A stretch of DNA of 64,000 bases, taken from Mangrovibrevibacter kandeliae (lineage in GTDB: Bacteria; Pseudomonadota; Alphaproteobacteria; Rhizobiales; Rhizobiaceae). The DNA is taken from NCBI RefSeq assembly GCF_024519155.1, contig NZ_JANIFJ010000009.1:62001-126000 (forward strand), given 5' to 3'. Positions 45,883 through 55,367 of the stretch are shown in pieces. Position numbers and translations under genes: made by a program. Numbering within the stretch: position 1 is the first letter of the stretch; every line of letters starts with the position of its first letter. The notes under the pieces were generated by a model that saw nothing but the letters and a program-made list of their open reading frames with translations, was not told the DNA's origin and made no database searches.

Positions 45883-47169
45883 TCAGCCGCCGGGCGGCCG
45901 GATGCCCTGGAAGGCGCCACCGAAGGGCGTGGCCGGCGCAGGATTCGAACCGGGCGCCGGCGGCGGAGACCCCGGAGCCGCAGGAGATGGCGCGGCCGGT
46001 GTCGGCGCCGGGGCAGCGCTCGAACCGCCTGGCCTCAGGCCCGAGCCGAAGGCGCCGCCGAACCCCGAGCCGTTGCCACCGGGCGCCGGGGGTTCGGTCG
46101 GGACGGCCGGCGCCGGCGCGGTCTGGCGCATGCGCGCGCGCTGCTCCTGCATCAGCTTCTCCTGCAGCGCCCGCCGCTCCTCCAGCACGCCGGCCCGGCA
46201 GGCCGATGAGTCGTAGCGGCTGCCCTGCCAGACCGCGAGGCCGGCCAGCGCGACGAGGAGCGCGAGGATCGTCGCCGGATGCACGGCCAGCCGGCCGGCC
46301 GGATGGCCGTAGAGGCGCGAGCGCGCCGCCCGGCCTGAGAGGATCGCGGCCCGCCGGCGCATCACCGCCTCGTGGGTGATGGCGCCGATCAGCGTCAGCG
46401 CGATGATGATCACCGCCAGCGCCGACAGCGAGGGGTCGATGCCGTAGCGCACCTTGGAGGCGAGCGCGGTCGTGAAGGTGGCGTCGGCGAGGATGGTGAA
46501 GACGGTGGTGTTGTAGTTCTCGAAGGAGGCGAGCAGTGTCAGGAAGGCGGCCGAGGCGATGGCCGGGCGCAGGAACGGCAGCAGGATCTTGCGGAAGGCC
46601 TGGCCGGGGCTCGCGCCGAGGTCGAGCGCCGCCTCGGTCAGCGTCGGGTCGAAGCGCTGCAGCCGGGCCGAGAAGATCAGCATCGCATAGGCCGAGACGA
46701 AGGTCACCTGCCCCGCGATGGTCAGGAACACCCCGTCGAAGAAGAGCCCGGTGGTGGGCATGCCGAGGGCGCGCCCGACCTGGCCCCAGAAGACGATGGT
46801 CGAGATGCCGAGCACGACGCCCGGCACCAGCACCGGCGTGATCAGCACCGTGTAGAGCGCGGCCCGCAGCCGTGGCGCGATCTCGCTCAGCGCCAGCGCG
46901 CCGGCGAGTCCCATCGGCACGGCGATGAGCACGACGCCGAGGCCGATGCCGGCGCTGGTCCACAGCCCGTCCATCAGCCGGCGGTCGTTCAGGAGGACGC
47001 CGAACCAGTCGGTGGTGAAGCACTCCCAGGGGCTGAGGCGCGGGAAGCTCGACGAGTTGAAGGCCGTGCCCGTCATGATCAGGAGCGGGCCGAACAGGAA
47101 GAGGTAGAACAGCGCGCCGTAGCCGGTCGAGGCCCAGCGCCCGCCGCCGCCAGCGCTCGCCGCGCTCAT
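45883..47169 (-). CDS. potI: Polyamine-type ABC transporter permease with C-terminal extension
   Basis: This inner-membrane permease of a spermidine/putrescine-type importer has six helices up to about residue 265 and the permease-ATPase coupling loop EAALDLGASPGQAFRKILLP. The protein is 428 residues, about 150 longer than usual PotI. The extra part has a seventh helix (HPATILALLVALAGLAVWQG), a short coiled coil (VLEERRALQEKLMQEQRARM) and a Pro/Gly tail with the related motifs FGGAFGSGLRPGG and FGGAFQGIRPPGG. This looks like fusion with a separate small membrane protein. It overlaps potH by 4 bases. Confidence 0.9.
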   Translation of the reverse strand: MSAASAGGGGRWASTGYGALFYLFLFGPLLIMTGTAFNSSSFPRLSPWECFTTDWFGVLLNDRRLMDGLWTSAGIGLGVVLIAVPMGLAGALALSEIAPRLRAALYTVLITPVLVPGVVLGISTIVFWGQVGRALGMPTTGLFFDGVFLTIAGQVTFVSAYAMLIFSARLQRFDPTLTEAALDLGASPGQAFRKILLPFLRPAIASAAFLTLLASFENYNTTVFTILADATFTTALASKVRYGIDPSLSALAVIIIALTLIGAITHEAVMRRRAAILSGRAARSRLYGHPAGRLAVHPATILALLVALAGLAVWQGSRYDSSACRAGVLEERRALQEKLMQEQRARMRQTAPAPAVPTEPPAPGGNGSGFGGAFGSGLRPGGSSAAPAPTPAAPSPAAPGSPPPAPGSNPAPATPFGGAFQGIRPPGG

Positions 47170-48083
47170 CGGCCGATCGCCCCGATCGGCACCCGGAAGA
47201 CCTTCATCATCAGGAGCACGAAGCCGAGGCAGGTGACGAGGAGGACGGTCGCGTAGGCCGCGCCGCGCGGCCAGTTCCCGGCCTCGTTGAACCACTGATA
47301 GACGAGCTGGGTGAACCACAGGCTGGACGGGCCGCCGAGGATCTGCGGCGCGGCGAGCGCGCCGGCGGTCAGCATGAAGACGATGGTGGCGCCGGACGCG
47401 ATGCCCGGCTTGGCGACCGGCAGAACGATCCGCCAGTGGATGCGCGGCCAGCTCGCGCCCATGTCCCGCGCCGCCTCGATCTGGTTGCGGTCGAGCGCCT
47501 CCACCGCGTTGTAGATCGGGAAGATCATCAGGAGGATGTAGGAATAGGCGAGGCTCGAATAGAGGGCGACGTCGGCGCCGATGAAGTCCACCGGATGCGC
47601 CAGGAAGCCGAGGCTGGTGCCGAGCCCGTTGATCAGCCCGGTCGAGCCGAAGATGATGCGGAAGGCGAAGGCGCGCAGGATCTCGTTGATCCAGAACGGC
47701 ACGATCAGCCCGAGCACCATCAGACGCGCGCCGACGCCGCTCGCCACATGCGCGAGGATGTAGGCGACGGGGTAGCAGATCACGACGTCGATCAGCGTCA
47801 CCGCGACCGCCGCGACGATGGTGCGCAAGAGGATCGCGACGTCGAAGAGATTGCCCTGGCCGTTCGGCCCGAAGAGGAAATAGGCGTAGTTCGACAGGGT
47901 GTGGCCGGCCCCGGTGCCGCCGTGCAGCGCGCCGCTGCCGCGCAGCGAGATGTCGATCATCGCGAGTTGCGGCAGGGTGATGAGGAGCACCACCCACACC
48001 GTGACCGCGATCCCGACGAAGAGCGCGACGCCCGGGCCATAGCGCCCGGCAAAGCCCTTCAGGCCCGCGGCGAGCGCGCTCAT
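47166..48083 (-). CDS. potH: Polyamine-type ABC transporter permease
   Basis: The 305-residue protein is the first permease of the importer, with six membrane helices and the coupling loop EAARDMGASWPRIHWRIVLP (about residues 205-224). It pairs with PotI to form the channel energised by PotA. Both ends overlap neighbours by 4 bases (ATGA), showing tight translational coupling in the potD-potA-potH-potI order. Polyamine specificity is by family resemblance; 4-aminobutyrate or other cationic substrates are possible. Confidence 0.92.
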   Translation of the reverse strand: MSALAAGLKGFAGRYGPGVALFVGIAVTVWVVLLITLPQLAMIDISLRGSGALHGGTGAGHTLSNYAYFLFGPNGQGNLFDVAILLRTIVAAVAVTLIDVVICYPVAYILAHVASGVGARLMVLGLIVPFWINEILRAFAFRIIFGSTGLINGLGTSLGFLAHPVDFIGADVALYSSLAYSYILLMIFPIYNAVEALDRNQIEAARDMGASWPRIHWRIVLPVAKPGIASGATIVFMLTAGALAAPQILGGPSSLWFTQLVYQWFNEAGNWPRGAAYATVLLVTCLGFVLLMMKVFRVPIGAIGR

Positions 48084-49180
48084 GCCGTCAGCCCCGCGTC
48101 GATCGCCCCGCCGCCGTCGCTGGCCGGCAGCACGCTCGCGCGGGCCGCGTCGTAGCCGAGGCGCAGCGGCGCGCCCGGCCCGAGCGCGCCTGCCGCGCCG
48201 GCGTTCACCCGCGACAGGCGCAGGGCTTGCAGACCAGCGCGGGCGAAGACGTGGCGGGTGGCGCCCTCGAACTCCTCCTTCTCCACCGTGGCCGCGATCG
48301 GCCCCTCGGCATCCATCACCAGCTGCTCCGGCCGCACGAAGAGCTGCACCGCCTCCCCCGCCTGGTAGCGCCGGCCGCCCGCCGCGGTGCCGACGAGCGG
48401 GCCGAGCGGCGTGCCGAGCCGCACCTGCACGCCGGACTGGGCGAGGACGGTGCCGGGGATGACGTTGGTCTCGCCGACGAAGGCGGCGACGAAGGCGGTG
48501 CGCGGCGTCTCGTAGATCGCCGTCGGCGCGTCCACCTGCTCGATCACGCCGCGGTTCATCACCGCGACGCGGTCCGACATCGTCAGCGCCTCGCCCTGGT
48601 CGTGGGTGATGTAGATGAAGGTCAGCCCCACCCGCTGCTGGATCGCCCTCAGCTCGGTGCGCATGTGCTGGCGCAGCTTGAGGTCGAGCGCCGACAGCGG
48701 CTCGTCGAGGAGCAGGATGTCCGGCTCGACCGCGAGCGCCCGGGCGATGGCGACGCGCTGGCGCTGGCCTCCGGAGAGCTCGTAGACCTTCTTGTCCCCG
48801 ACGCCCGGCAGCGCGATCAGGTCGAGCAGCGCGTCGGCGCGCTTGCGCCGCCCCTTGCGCGACACGCCGCGCACCTCCAGCGGAAACGCGATGTTCTCGG
48901 CGACGCTCATCAGCGGGAAGAGCGCGAGGTTCTGGAAGATCAGCGCGGTCGGTCGCTTGTTGGGGCCGACCCGCGCCATGTCCTGCCCGGCGATCATCAC
49001 CCGCCCCTCGGTCGGCTCGACGAAGCCCGAGATGCAGCGCAGAAGCGTGGTCTTGCCGCAGCCGGAGGGCCCGAGGAAGGAGAAGAACTCGCCGCCGGAG
49101 ATGTTGAGATAGGCGTTGTCCACCGCCGTGAAGCTTCCGAACCGGATCGTCACGTGATCCAGGAGAACGTCGCGCGTCAT
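48080..49180 (-). CDS. potA: Polyamine-type ABC transporter ATP-binding protein
   Basis: The 366-residue ATPase has Walker A GPSGCGKT (about residues 37-44), Q-loop LIFQNLALFPLM, signature LSGGQRQRVAIARAL, Walker B ILLLDEPLSALD and H-loop YITHDQ. A C-terminal TOBE domain follows from about residue 280 (VQLFVRPEQLVM). It drives uptake through PotH/PotI. It is the second gene of the operon, 116 bases after potD, and overlaps potH by 4 bases. Confidence 0.94.
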   Translation of the reverse strand: MTRDVLLDHVTIRFGSFTAVDNAYLNISGGEFFSFLGPSGCGKTTLLRCISGFVEPTEGRVMIAGQDMARVGPNKRPTALIFQNLALFPLMSVAENIAFPLEVRGVSRKGRRKRADALLDLIALPGVGDKKVYELSGGQRQRVAIARALAVEPDILLLDEPLSALDLKLRQHMRTELRAIQQRVGLTFIYITHDQGEALTMSDRVAVMNRGVIEQVDAPTAIYETPRTAFVAAFVGETNVIPGTVLAQSGVQVRLGTPLGPLVGTAAGGRRYQAGEAVQLFVRPEQLVMDAEGPIAATVEKEEFEGATRHVFARAGLQALRLSRVNAGAAGALGPGAPLRLGYDAARASVLPASDGGGAIDAGLTA

Positions 49181-49296
49181 GGGGCTCCGGCGGCTTGCGT
49201 CAGTCGAGGCGACACGACGGGCGGCCGCCGTGTCGGGTCCAGGCAAAACGCGGCATGGCGACGAGCCGCCACGCCGAATGCGGCAGGGCCGCAGCC

Positions 49297-50430
49297 TCAG
49301 GCGCTCATGAAGCGGTTGGTGAACTCGGTGCGGGTCTCGGCGTACCAGGTCGGCTCGGCCGGCCACGGGTTCAGCTTGGCGAGCGCGTCACCCGGATAGG
49401 CGTCGGCGAAGTTCCTGGCATAAACCTCCCCGGCGAATTCGTCGGCGCCGACGACCGGCGAGTTGTAGCCATGCGTCTTGATCGCCTCGCCGGCCAGCTG
49501 CGGATCGTAGCAGGCCGCGATGAAGGCATAGACCTGGTCGACGTTCTTCGCCCCCGTCGGCATCGACATGCCGTCGACCCAGGCGAGCGCACCCTCGACC
49601 GGCGCGCGGTACATCACCGGCTCGCCGGCTGTCTTCAGCGCCAGCGGCGGGCCGTCCCAGGTCTGAGCCACGATGACGCCCTCGTTGAGGAGACCGTTCT
49701 TCTGCGTGTCGGCGTCGTTCCAGATCAGCTTGATGTTCTTCTTCTTGGCGATCGCGGTCTCGAGAAGCTTGCCCCACACCGCCTTCATCTTGTCTTCACT
49801 CTCGTAGGCGGACCAGATCGACCCCGGTTCCATCTCGCCGCGGCGCTCCATCCCGAGGCCGAGGCCGAGCAGCATCGAGTGGCCGCGGCCCATGGTCTTC
49901 CCGGCATTGGCGTCGTCCCAGACGTCGTAATAGCTCGGGAACTCGCCCGCGGGGGTGAACTGGTCGATGCGCCAGGCGACGCCCTCGGTGCCCCAGATGT
50001 GCGGGATCCAGACGGGGCCCTTGCCGCCGAAGTTCCAGAACTTGTCGCCGAGCGCCATCGAGGGGTTCACCTTGTCGATCGCCACCTTCGACATGTCGTA
50101 GGGCTGCAGCAGGCCGAGGTCCTGCCATTGCAGGTTCCGGTTCAGCGTCGGTGAGACGAGGTCGAAGCCCTCGCCGTTGGTCGCCTTCAGCTTGTTCAGG
50201 ATCTCCTCGTTCGAGCCGATGCCGATGAAGTTGATCTTGATGCCGGTCTTCTCGGTGAAGGCCTTGGTGAAGCTTTCCGGCAGATAGTCCGACCACATCA
50301 TGATGTTGATCTCGCCCGAGGAGGCGAGCGCCTGGCGCGAGATCAGCGCCGGCATGGCGAGAGCCCCGGCGCCGAGCGCGGTGGTCTTGATGAGCGTGCG
50401 CCGGTTCACCGGCTTCAGGATCAGGGTCAT
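49297..50430 (-). CDS. potD: Polyamine-type periplasmic substrate-binding protein
   Basis: The 377-residue PotD/PotF-family protein has a Tat-like signal peptide (NRRTLIKTTALGAGALAMPA, twin arginine at residues 9-10) and a mature part starting near SSGEINIMMWSDYLPESF. It captures the substrate in the periplasm and delivers it to PotHI. The open frame extends upstream to 50556 but the ATG at 50430 places the signal peptide correctly. It is divergent from a MocR regulator, the likely controller of the operon. Confidence 0.92.
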   Translation of the reverse strand: MTLILKPVNRRTLIKTTALGAGALAMPALISRQALASSGEINIMMWSDYLPESFTKAFTEKTGIKINFIGIGSNEEILNKLKATNGEGFDLVSPTLNRNLQWQDLGLLQPYDMSKVAIDKVNPSMALGDKFWNFGGKGPVWIPHIWGTEGVAWRIDQFTPAGEFPSYYDVWDDANAGKTMGRGHSMLLGLGLGMERRGEMEPGSIWSAYESEDKMKAVWGKLLETAIAKKKNIKLIWNDADTQKNGLLNEGVIVAQTWDGPPLALKTAGEPVMYRAPVEGALAWVDGMSMPTGAKNVDQVYAFIAACYDPQLAGEAIKTHGYNSPVVGADEFAGEVYARNFADAYPGDALAKLNPWPAEPTWYAETRTEFTNRFMSA

Positions 50431-50594
50431 GGCAAGCCTCGCGAGCGACTGGGGACGATGGTTCCGGCGCCGGCCCGGGCCAGCCGTAAGGGCGGCTTGG
50501 AAGGCGGCATGGGCGAAGCGTATGATGCTGCACCGCGGGCGATTTAGAGCCAGCATCCGATAATGATGGAGCCAGGAGGATCACGGCGCCGGCC
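50431..50594. promoter_or_regulatory. Divergent promoter region potD-mocR
   Basis: These 164 bases lie between divergent starts. An inverted pair GATGCTG (near 50523) and CAGCATC (near 50553) flanks GCACCGCGGGCGATTTAGAGC, followed by GATAATGATGG. MocR regulators bind paired direct or inverted repeats in such divergent regions, so this is the best operator candidate, but the evidence is weak. Confidence 0.4.
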
Positions 50595-52175
50595 ATGTTC
50601 GACCGCATCTTCGCCGACCCTCTCGACCCCGCGCGGCCCCTGCAGAAGCAGATCCAGGAGCGCATCGTCGAAGCGATTCTCGCCGGGCTGATCGTGCCGC
50701 ACGAGCCGCTGCCGGCGACGCGGGTCCTGTCGCGCCTGCTGGACGTCTCGCGCAACACGGTGACGCTGGTCTACGAGCGCATGGCACAGGACGGATATCT
50801 CGTGCCGGTCGACCGGCGCGGCTACTTCGTCGACGAGGCCTTCCTGCGCCAGCAGACGATCCCCAAGGGGCGAACCGCGCCGCCGGTCGAGGCGATCGCC
50901 ACGGCCCGACACGCCGATCTGACCGGCAAGATGCGCCAGCGTCCCTCGTCCCAGCCGAGCATCACCAAGCCGAAGGACTGGCACCGCCATCCCTACCCGT
51001 TCGTCTATGGCCAGGTGGCGGCCGACCCGACCTCGGTCAGCCGCTGGCGCGACTGCATCCGCCAGGCCAGCCGCAACGAGCACCTGAAGAGCTGGATGAG
51101 CGACCTCGTCGACGCCGACGATCCCGAGCTCGTCGAGCAGATCCAGCGTCGCATCCTGCCACGCCGCGGCTTCCGGGCCCGGCCGGAGGAGATCCTCGTC
51201 ACCAACGGCGCCCAGAGCGCGCTCTATCTCCTTGCCCGGCTGTTCTGCGGCTTCGGCATCACCGTCGGCGTGGAGGATCCCGGCTATGCCGATGCGCGCA
51301 ACATCTTCGCGCTGGCGGGCGCCGAGATCCGGCCGATCCCGGTCGACGGCAACGGGCTCAAGGTCGACGAGCGGCTGGCCGGCTGCAGCCTCGTCCACGT
51401 CACCCCGAGCCACCAGGCGCCGACCAACGTGACGATGACCATGCAGCGCCGGCTGGCGCTGCTCGAGGCGGCCGAACGGCACGACATCCTCATCATCGAG
51501 GACGACTACGAGCACGAGGTGAACCATGTCGGGCCGCGCCAGCACGCGCTGAAGGGCTATGACCGCTGCGAGCGCGTGATTCATGTCGGCAGCCTGTCGA
51601 AGCCGGTGTTTCCCGGCCTCAGGCTCGGCTTCCTGGTGGCGCCGCCCGAGGTGGTGGTGGAGTTGAGGGCGCTGCGCCGCCTCGTCTACCGCCATCCCTC
51701 TGCGCTCGACCAGCGGGCGATGGCGATCTTCCTCGCGGACGGCCATTACGACGCGCACATCCGCCGGCAGCAGGAGACCTTTGCGGTCCGCTGGGCGGCG
51801 ATGCTGAGGGAGATCGAGCGCCGCCTGCCCGACTGCCGCCCGGTGATGACCACCGGCGGCTCGGCGATCTGGCTGAAGCTGCCGCCGGGCGTCCGGCCCG
51901 AGCATGTGCAGGCCGAAGCCCTGCGGCGCGGCGTCGTGGTCGAGGTCGGCGACGTGCATTTCGCCGCGCCGACGCCCGAGCGCAATTACCTTCGCCTCGG
52001 CTTCGGCGCGATCGCGACGGAGGCCATCGCGCCCGGCCTCGCGCGGCTCGCCGACGCGATTGCGGCTGCTGCGGAGACGCAAACCTCAATGGCTCCATCG
52101 GCGCGGACCGCGGCGGCGCAGGACGCCGCCGCCTTGCTCTCGCACGAGCGACAGCCGGCGCGCCCCCTCCCCTGA
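50595..52175 (+). CDS. MocR/GabR-type PLP-dependent transcriptional regulator
   Basis: The 526-residue protein has an N-terminal GntR winged helix (LQKQIQERIVEAILAGLIVP, TRVLSRLLDVSRNTVTLVYE, about residues 16-75) fused to a class I aminotransferase-like domain with PLP-binding Lys in VGSLSKPVFPGLRLGF (about residue 336). Such regulators sense amines or amino acids through PLP chemistry. Its position divergent from potDAHI and next to an omega-aminotransferase suggests control of polyamine or omega-amino acid uptake and breakdown. An Ala-rich C-terminus of about 30 residues is unusual but harmless. Confidence 0.9.
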   Translation: MFDRIFADPLDPARPLQKQIQERIVEAILAGLIVPHEPLPATRVLSRLLDVSRNTVTLVYERMAQDGYLVPVDRRGYFVDEAFLRQQTIPKGRTAPPVEAIATARHADLTGKMRQRPSSQPSITKPKDWHRHPYPFVYGQVAADPTSVSRWRDCIRQASRNEHLKSWMSDLVDADDPELVEQIQRRILPRRGFRARPEEILVTNGAQSALYLLARLFCGFGITVGVEDPGYADARNIFALAGAEIRPIPVDGNGLKVDERLAGCSLVHVTPSHQAPTNVTMTMQRRLALLEAAERHDILIIEDDYEHEVNHVGPRQHALKGYDRCERVIHVGSLSKPVFPGLRLGFLVAPPEVVVELRALRRLVYRHPSALDQRAMAIFLADGHYDAHIRRQQETFAVRWAAMLREIERRLPDCRPVMTTGGSAIWLKLPPGVRPEHVQAEALRRGVVVEVGDVHFAAPTPERNYLRLGFGAIATEAIAPGLARLADAIAAAAETQTSMAPSARTAAAQDAAALLSHERQPARPLP

Positions 52176-52212
52176 CCGCAGCCCGATGCCGGCGCCGCCA
52201 GCGACCGCTGGT

Positions 52213-53532
52213 TCAGTCGAGGTCGCTGCGCCCCAGCACCTGCTGAAGAACCGCGACCATCTGCGCGATCTCGTCCTCGCTGGCGACGAAGGCCGGCGCG
52301 ACGATCAGCGCGTCGCCGGTCGCCTTGACGTGCAGGCCCGCGTCGAACAGCAGCCGCTGTACCAGCGAGCCCTTGGCCCCCGGCGCAGCGCCGGGCTTCA
52401 GCTGGATGCCGGCCATCATGCCGTAGCCGCGCAGATCGGTGACCTGCGCGAGGTTGCGCAACCCGAAGATCGCGTCGAGGAAGACCGGCGACAGCGCCGC
52501 GGCCCGCTCGAACAGCGCCTCGTCGCGGTAGATGTCGAGCGTGGCGAGCGCCGCCGCGCAGGCGACCGGATGGGCCGAGTAGGTGTAGCCGTGGAACAGC
52601 TCCGGTCGGTCCACCGCGCCCGCGGCCGCGAAGATCGTGTCCTGGATCTCGCGCCGGACCGCCACTGCGCTCATCGGGATCGCGCCGTTGGTCAGCGCCT
52701 TCGCCATCGTCATCAGGTCCGGCGTCACGTCGAAGGCCTGCGCCGCGAAGGGCGCGCCGGTGCGGCCGAAGCCGGTGATGACCTCGTCGAAGACGAGCAG
52801 CAGGCCGTGGCGGTCGCAGATCGCCCGAAGTCGCTCGAGATAGCCCTTCGGCGGCACCACCGTGCCGATCGAGCCGGCGATCGGCTCGACGAAGACGCCG
52901 GCGATCGTCTCGGCGCCATAGGTGCGGCAGATCTCCTCCAGGTCGTCGGCGAGCTCGGCGCCGCTCTCGGGCTGGCCGGGGCTGTACCGCTGGTCCTCGC
53001 GCCAGGTCTGGCGCATGTGGACGACGTCTGCCGTGACGCCCGAGAACTCCCGGCGGTTGTTGACCATGCCGGCGAGCGAGGTGCCGCCGAGATTGACGCC
53101 GTGATAGCCCCAGTTGCGCGACACGAAGCGGCTGCGCTGCCCCTCGCCCTTCGCCCGATGGTAGGTGAGGCAGATCTTCATGGCGCTGTCGACCGCCTCG
53201 GAGCCCGAGGAGGCGAAGAAGATCCTGTCGAGGCCGGCCGGAAGGATCGCGGCAAGGCGGGTCGCGAGTTCGAAGGAGTTCGGCGCCGCGCGCTGGAAGT
53301 GCGGCGTGTAGTCGAGCGTCAGCAGCTGGCGGTGGACCGCGTCGGCGATCTCGCGGCGGCCGTGGCCGGCCGGCGTGCAGAACAGGCCCGAGGAGCCGTC
53401 GAGGATGGTGGCGCCGTCCGGTGTCTCGTAGCGCACGCCCTCTGCCCGCGCGAAGATCTGCGGGCTCTCGCGGAACAGCCGGTTGTTGGTGAAGGGCAGC
53501 CAGTGGTGCTGCATGTCGATGGCGGCGGACAT
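52213..53532 (-). CDS. aptA: Class III omega-aminotransferase (beta-alanine/omega-amino acid:pyruvate type)
   Basis: The 439-residue PLP enzyme has HHWLPFTNNRLFRESPQIFA near the N-terminus, FFASSGSEAVDSAMKICLTY, the PLP-phosphate region, Asp in LLLVFDEVITGFGRTG and the Schiff-base Lys in MTMAKALTNGAIPMSAVAV (about residue 284). The style matches beta-alanine- or omega-amino acid-pyruvate transaminases, which deaminate amines derived from polyamines. It is convergent with the mocR gene and close to the pot operon, consistent with a catabolic role. Confidence 0.9.
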   Translation of the reverse strand: MSAAIDMQHHWLPFTNNRLFRESPQIFARAEGVRYETPDGATILDGSSGLFCTPAGHGRREIADAVHRQLLTLDYTPHFQRAAPNSFELATRLAAILPAGLDRIFFASSGSEAVDSAMKICLTYHRAKGEGQRSRFVSRNWGYHGVNLGGTSLAGMVNNRREFSGVTADVVHMRQTWREDQRYSPGQPESGAELADDLEEICRTYGAETIAGVFVEPIAGSIGTVVPPKGYLERLRAICDRHGLLLVFDEVITGFGRTGAPFAAQAFDVTPDLMTMAKALTNGAIPMSAVAVRREIQDTIFAAAGAVDRPELFHGYTYSAHPVACAAALATLDIYRDEALFERAAALSPVFLDAIFGLRNLAQVTDLRGYGMMAGIQLKPGAAPGAKGSLVQRLLFDAGLHVKATGDALIVAPAFVASEDEIAQMVAVLQQVLGRSDLD

Positions 53533-53698
53533 TCTCGGCCTCGCGACGCGGGTCTGGTGGTGCGTCGCTGATGCGCCCGCCCGGCGTCATGCCGTTAGGG
53601 CCAGGGGATGGTTTCGACCGGTCCAGCGCCGCCCGCTCGGCCGCCCTGGCTCCACCGAAGTCGGCGGCTGGCCCTGTCGGCGGCGCGGCCGGCGCGGC

Positions 53699-54460
53699 AT
53701 GGATCGCTGCGTGCTCCCGGATGTGGTCGTGACGCTTCTCCTCCTTTCGCTCGCCGTCTTCCTCGCCGCGCTGGTGCGCGGGGCGACCGGCTTCGGCTTC
53801 GCGCTGATCGCCGCGCCGATCCTGTCGCTGGTCTGGCCGACGGCGACCGCGACGAGCATCGTCCTCCTCCTCGACCTCGTCGCGACGGCGCTCCTGATGC
53901 GCGGCGGCGCGCTCGCCGGGCTCGACCGGCGCGAGGCCACCATCACCGGCGCTGCCGCCCTCGTCGGCGCGCTCGCCGGCGTCCTGCTCCTCAAGGTGCT
54001 GCCGGAAGAGCCGGCGCTCCTCGGCCTCAACCTCGCCGTCCTCGTCTCGGCGCTGGCGGCGCTGATGCGGGTGCGCTCGCGTCACCTGGAGGGCGAGACC
54101 GCGGCCGCGGCCGCAGGTTTTTTCACCGGCGCGATGATCGGCGCCTTTTCGGTCGGCGGCACGCTGGTGGTCGCCTGGCTGATCCTCGCCGGCCGCTCAC
54201 CGGCGCGCTCGCGGGCGCTGCTCACGGTCGTCTTCGCGCTCACCGATGCGGGCAGCCTTTTGCTGCGCGTCGGGCTCGGCGTCCTGCCGGCCGAGGCGCT
54301 CGTCCCGGCGGTGGCGCTGCTGCCGGCGCTTGCGCTGGGGCTCCTGGCAGGTCATGTCGGCTTCCGCCGGCTCGACGCCGAAACCTGGAAGCGGGCGGTC
54401 GCGCTCGTCCTCGTCCTCCTCGCCGTCGGCAGCCTCGCCCGCACCCTCAGCCTCGCCTGA
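53699..54460 (+). CDS. TauE/SafE (TSUP) family anion permease
   Basis: The 253-residue inner-membrane protein has about eight hydrophobic segments and the TSUP repeats ALVRGATGFGFALIAAPIL (about residues 23-41) and AAGFFTGAMIGAFSVGGTLV. The family exports sulfite, sulfoacetate or other organosulfur anions. The ATG at 53699 is chosen; a GTG at 53711 is possible. It is divergent from the aminotransferase and 49 bases upstream of a YdfG-like dehydrogenase. Substrate unknown. Confidence 0.87.
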   Translation: MDRCVLPDVVVTLLLLSLAVFLAALVRGATGFGFALIAAPILSLVWPTATATSIVLLLDLVATALLMRGGALAGLDRREATITGAAALVGALAGVLLLKVLPEEPALLGLNLAVLVSALAALMRVRSRHLEGETAAAAAGFFTGAMIGAFSVGGTLVVAWLILAGRSPARSRALLTVVFALTDAGSLLLRVGLGVLPAEALVPAVALLPALALGLLAGHVGFRRLDAETWKRAVALVLVLLAVGSLARTLSLA

Positions 54461-54509
54461 AGAGGCCCTCACCCTTCTGCGCCCCGACCCATCCGCAAGG
54501 AGTTCTCCC

Positions 54510-55259
54510 GTGACCTCGACCCTCTTCATCACCGGCGCCACCGCCGGCTTCGGCCAGGCCACCGCCCGGCGCTTCGCCGTGGCCGGCTGGCGCGTCGTCG
54601 GCACCGGACGCCGCGCCGACCGTCTCGAGGCGCTGCAGGCTGAACTCGGCGAGAGCTTCCACCCCCTCGCCTTCGACATCACCGACGAGGCGGCGATGGA
54701 CGCTGCCCTCGCGACGTTGCCGGCGGCCTTCTCCGAGATCGACCTCCTCGTCAACAATGCCGGCCTGGCGCTCGGCACCAAGCCGGCGCAGGAGAGCCTC
54801 CTGTCGGACTGGAAGACGACGATCGCCACCAACGTCACCGGCCTCGTCGCGATCACCCACCGCCTGCTGCCGAAGCTCATCGAACGGCGCGGGGCGATCG
54901 TCGACCTCGCTTCGATCGCCGCCAACTGGCCCTACCCCGGCGGCAACGTCTATGGCGGCAGCAAGGCCTTCGTGCAGCAGTTCACCCGCGGCCTGCGCGC
55001 CGACCTGCACGGCACCGGCGTGCGCGTCACCTCGATCGAGCCGGGTCTCTGCGAGAGCGAGTTCACGCTGGTGCGCACCGGCGGCGATCAGGAGGCCTAC
55101 GACCGGCTCTACAAGGGCGCCGACGCGCTGCAGCCGGAGGACATCGCCGAGACGATCTTCTGGGTGGCGACCCTGCCGAAGCACGTGAACGTCAACCAGG
55201 TCGAGCTGATGCCGGTCAGCCAGAGCTGGGCGCCGCTGCGCGTGCACAAGGCGGGGTGA
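54510..55259 (+). CDS. ydfG: YdfG-like short-chain dehydrogenase
   Basis: The 249-residue SDR has the NADP-binding TLFITGATAGFGQATARRFA (about residues 4-23), NNAG in IDLLVNNAGLALG, catalytic Ser in VDLASIAANWPYPGG and Tyr-x3-Lys in VYGGSKAFVQQF. Its sequence is close to YdfG/RutE-linked 3-hydroxy acid dehydrogenases that oxidise L-allo-threonine or reduce malonic semialdehyde. The GTG at 54510 follows AAGGAG (54497-54502). Malonic semialdehyde is a product of beta-alanine transamination, so a link with the nearby aminotransferase is attractive but unproven. Confidence 0.9.
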   Translation: MTSTLFITGATAGFGQATARRFAVAGWRVVGTGRRADRLEALQAELGESFHPLAFDITDEAAMDAALATLPAAFSEIDLLVNNAGLALGTKPAQESLLSDWKTTIATNVTGLVAITHRLLPKLIERRGAIVDLASIAANWPYPGGNVYGGSKAFVQQFTRGLRADLHGTGVRVTSIEPGLCESEFTLVRTGGDQEAYDRLYKGADALQPEDIAETIFWVATLPKHVNVNQVELMPVSQSWAPLRVHKAG

Positions 55260-55367
55260 CGGGCCGCTCAGAAGCGGGCCTGCCGGCACGCACCGGGAAC
55301 ACGACGGCGGCGGGGTTCACGCCTTGGCCGCACTCGCACCTTGCACGCTCCAGAGGCGCCCGCGCGC

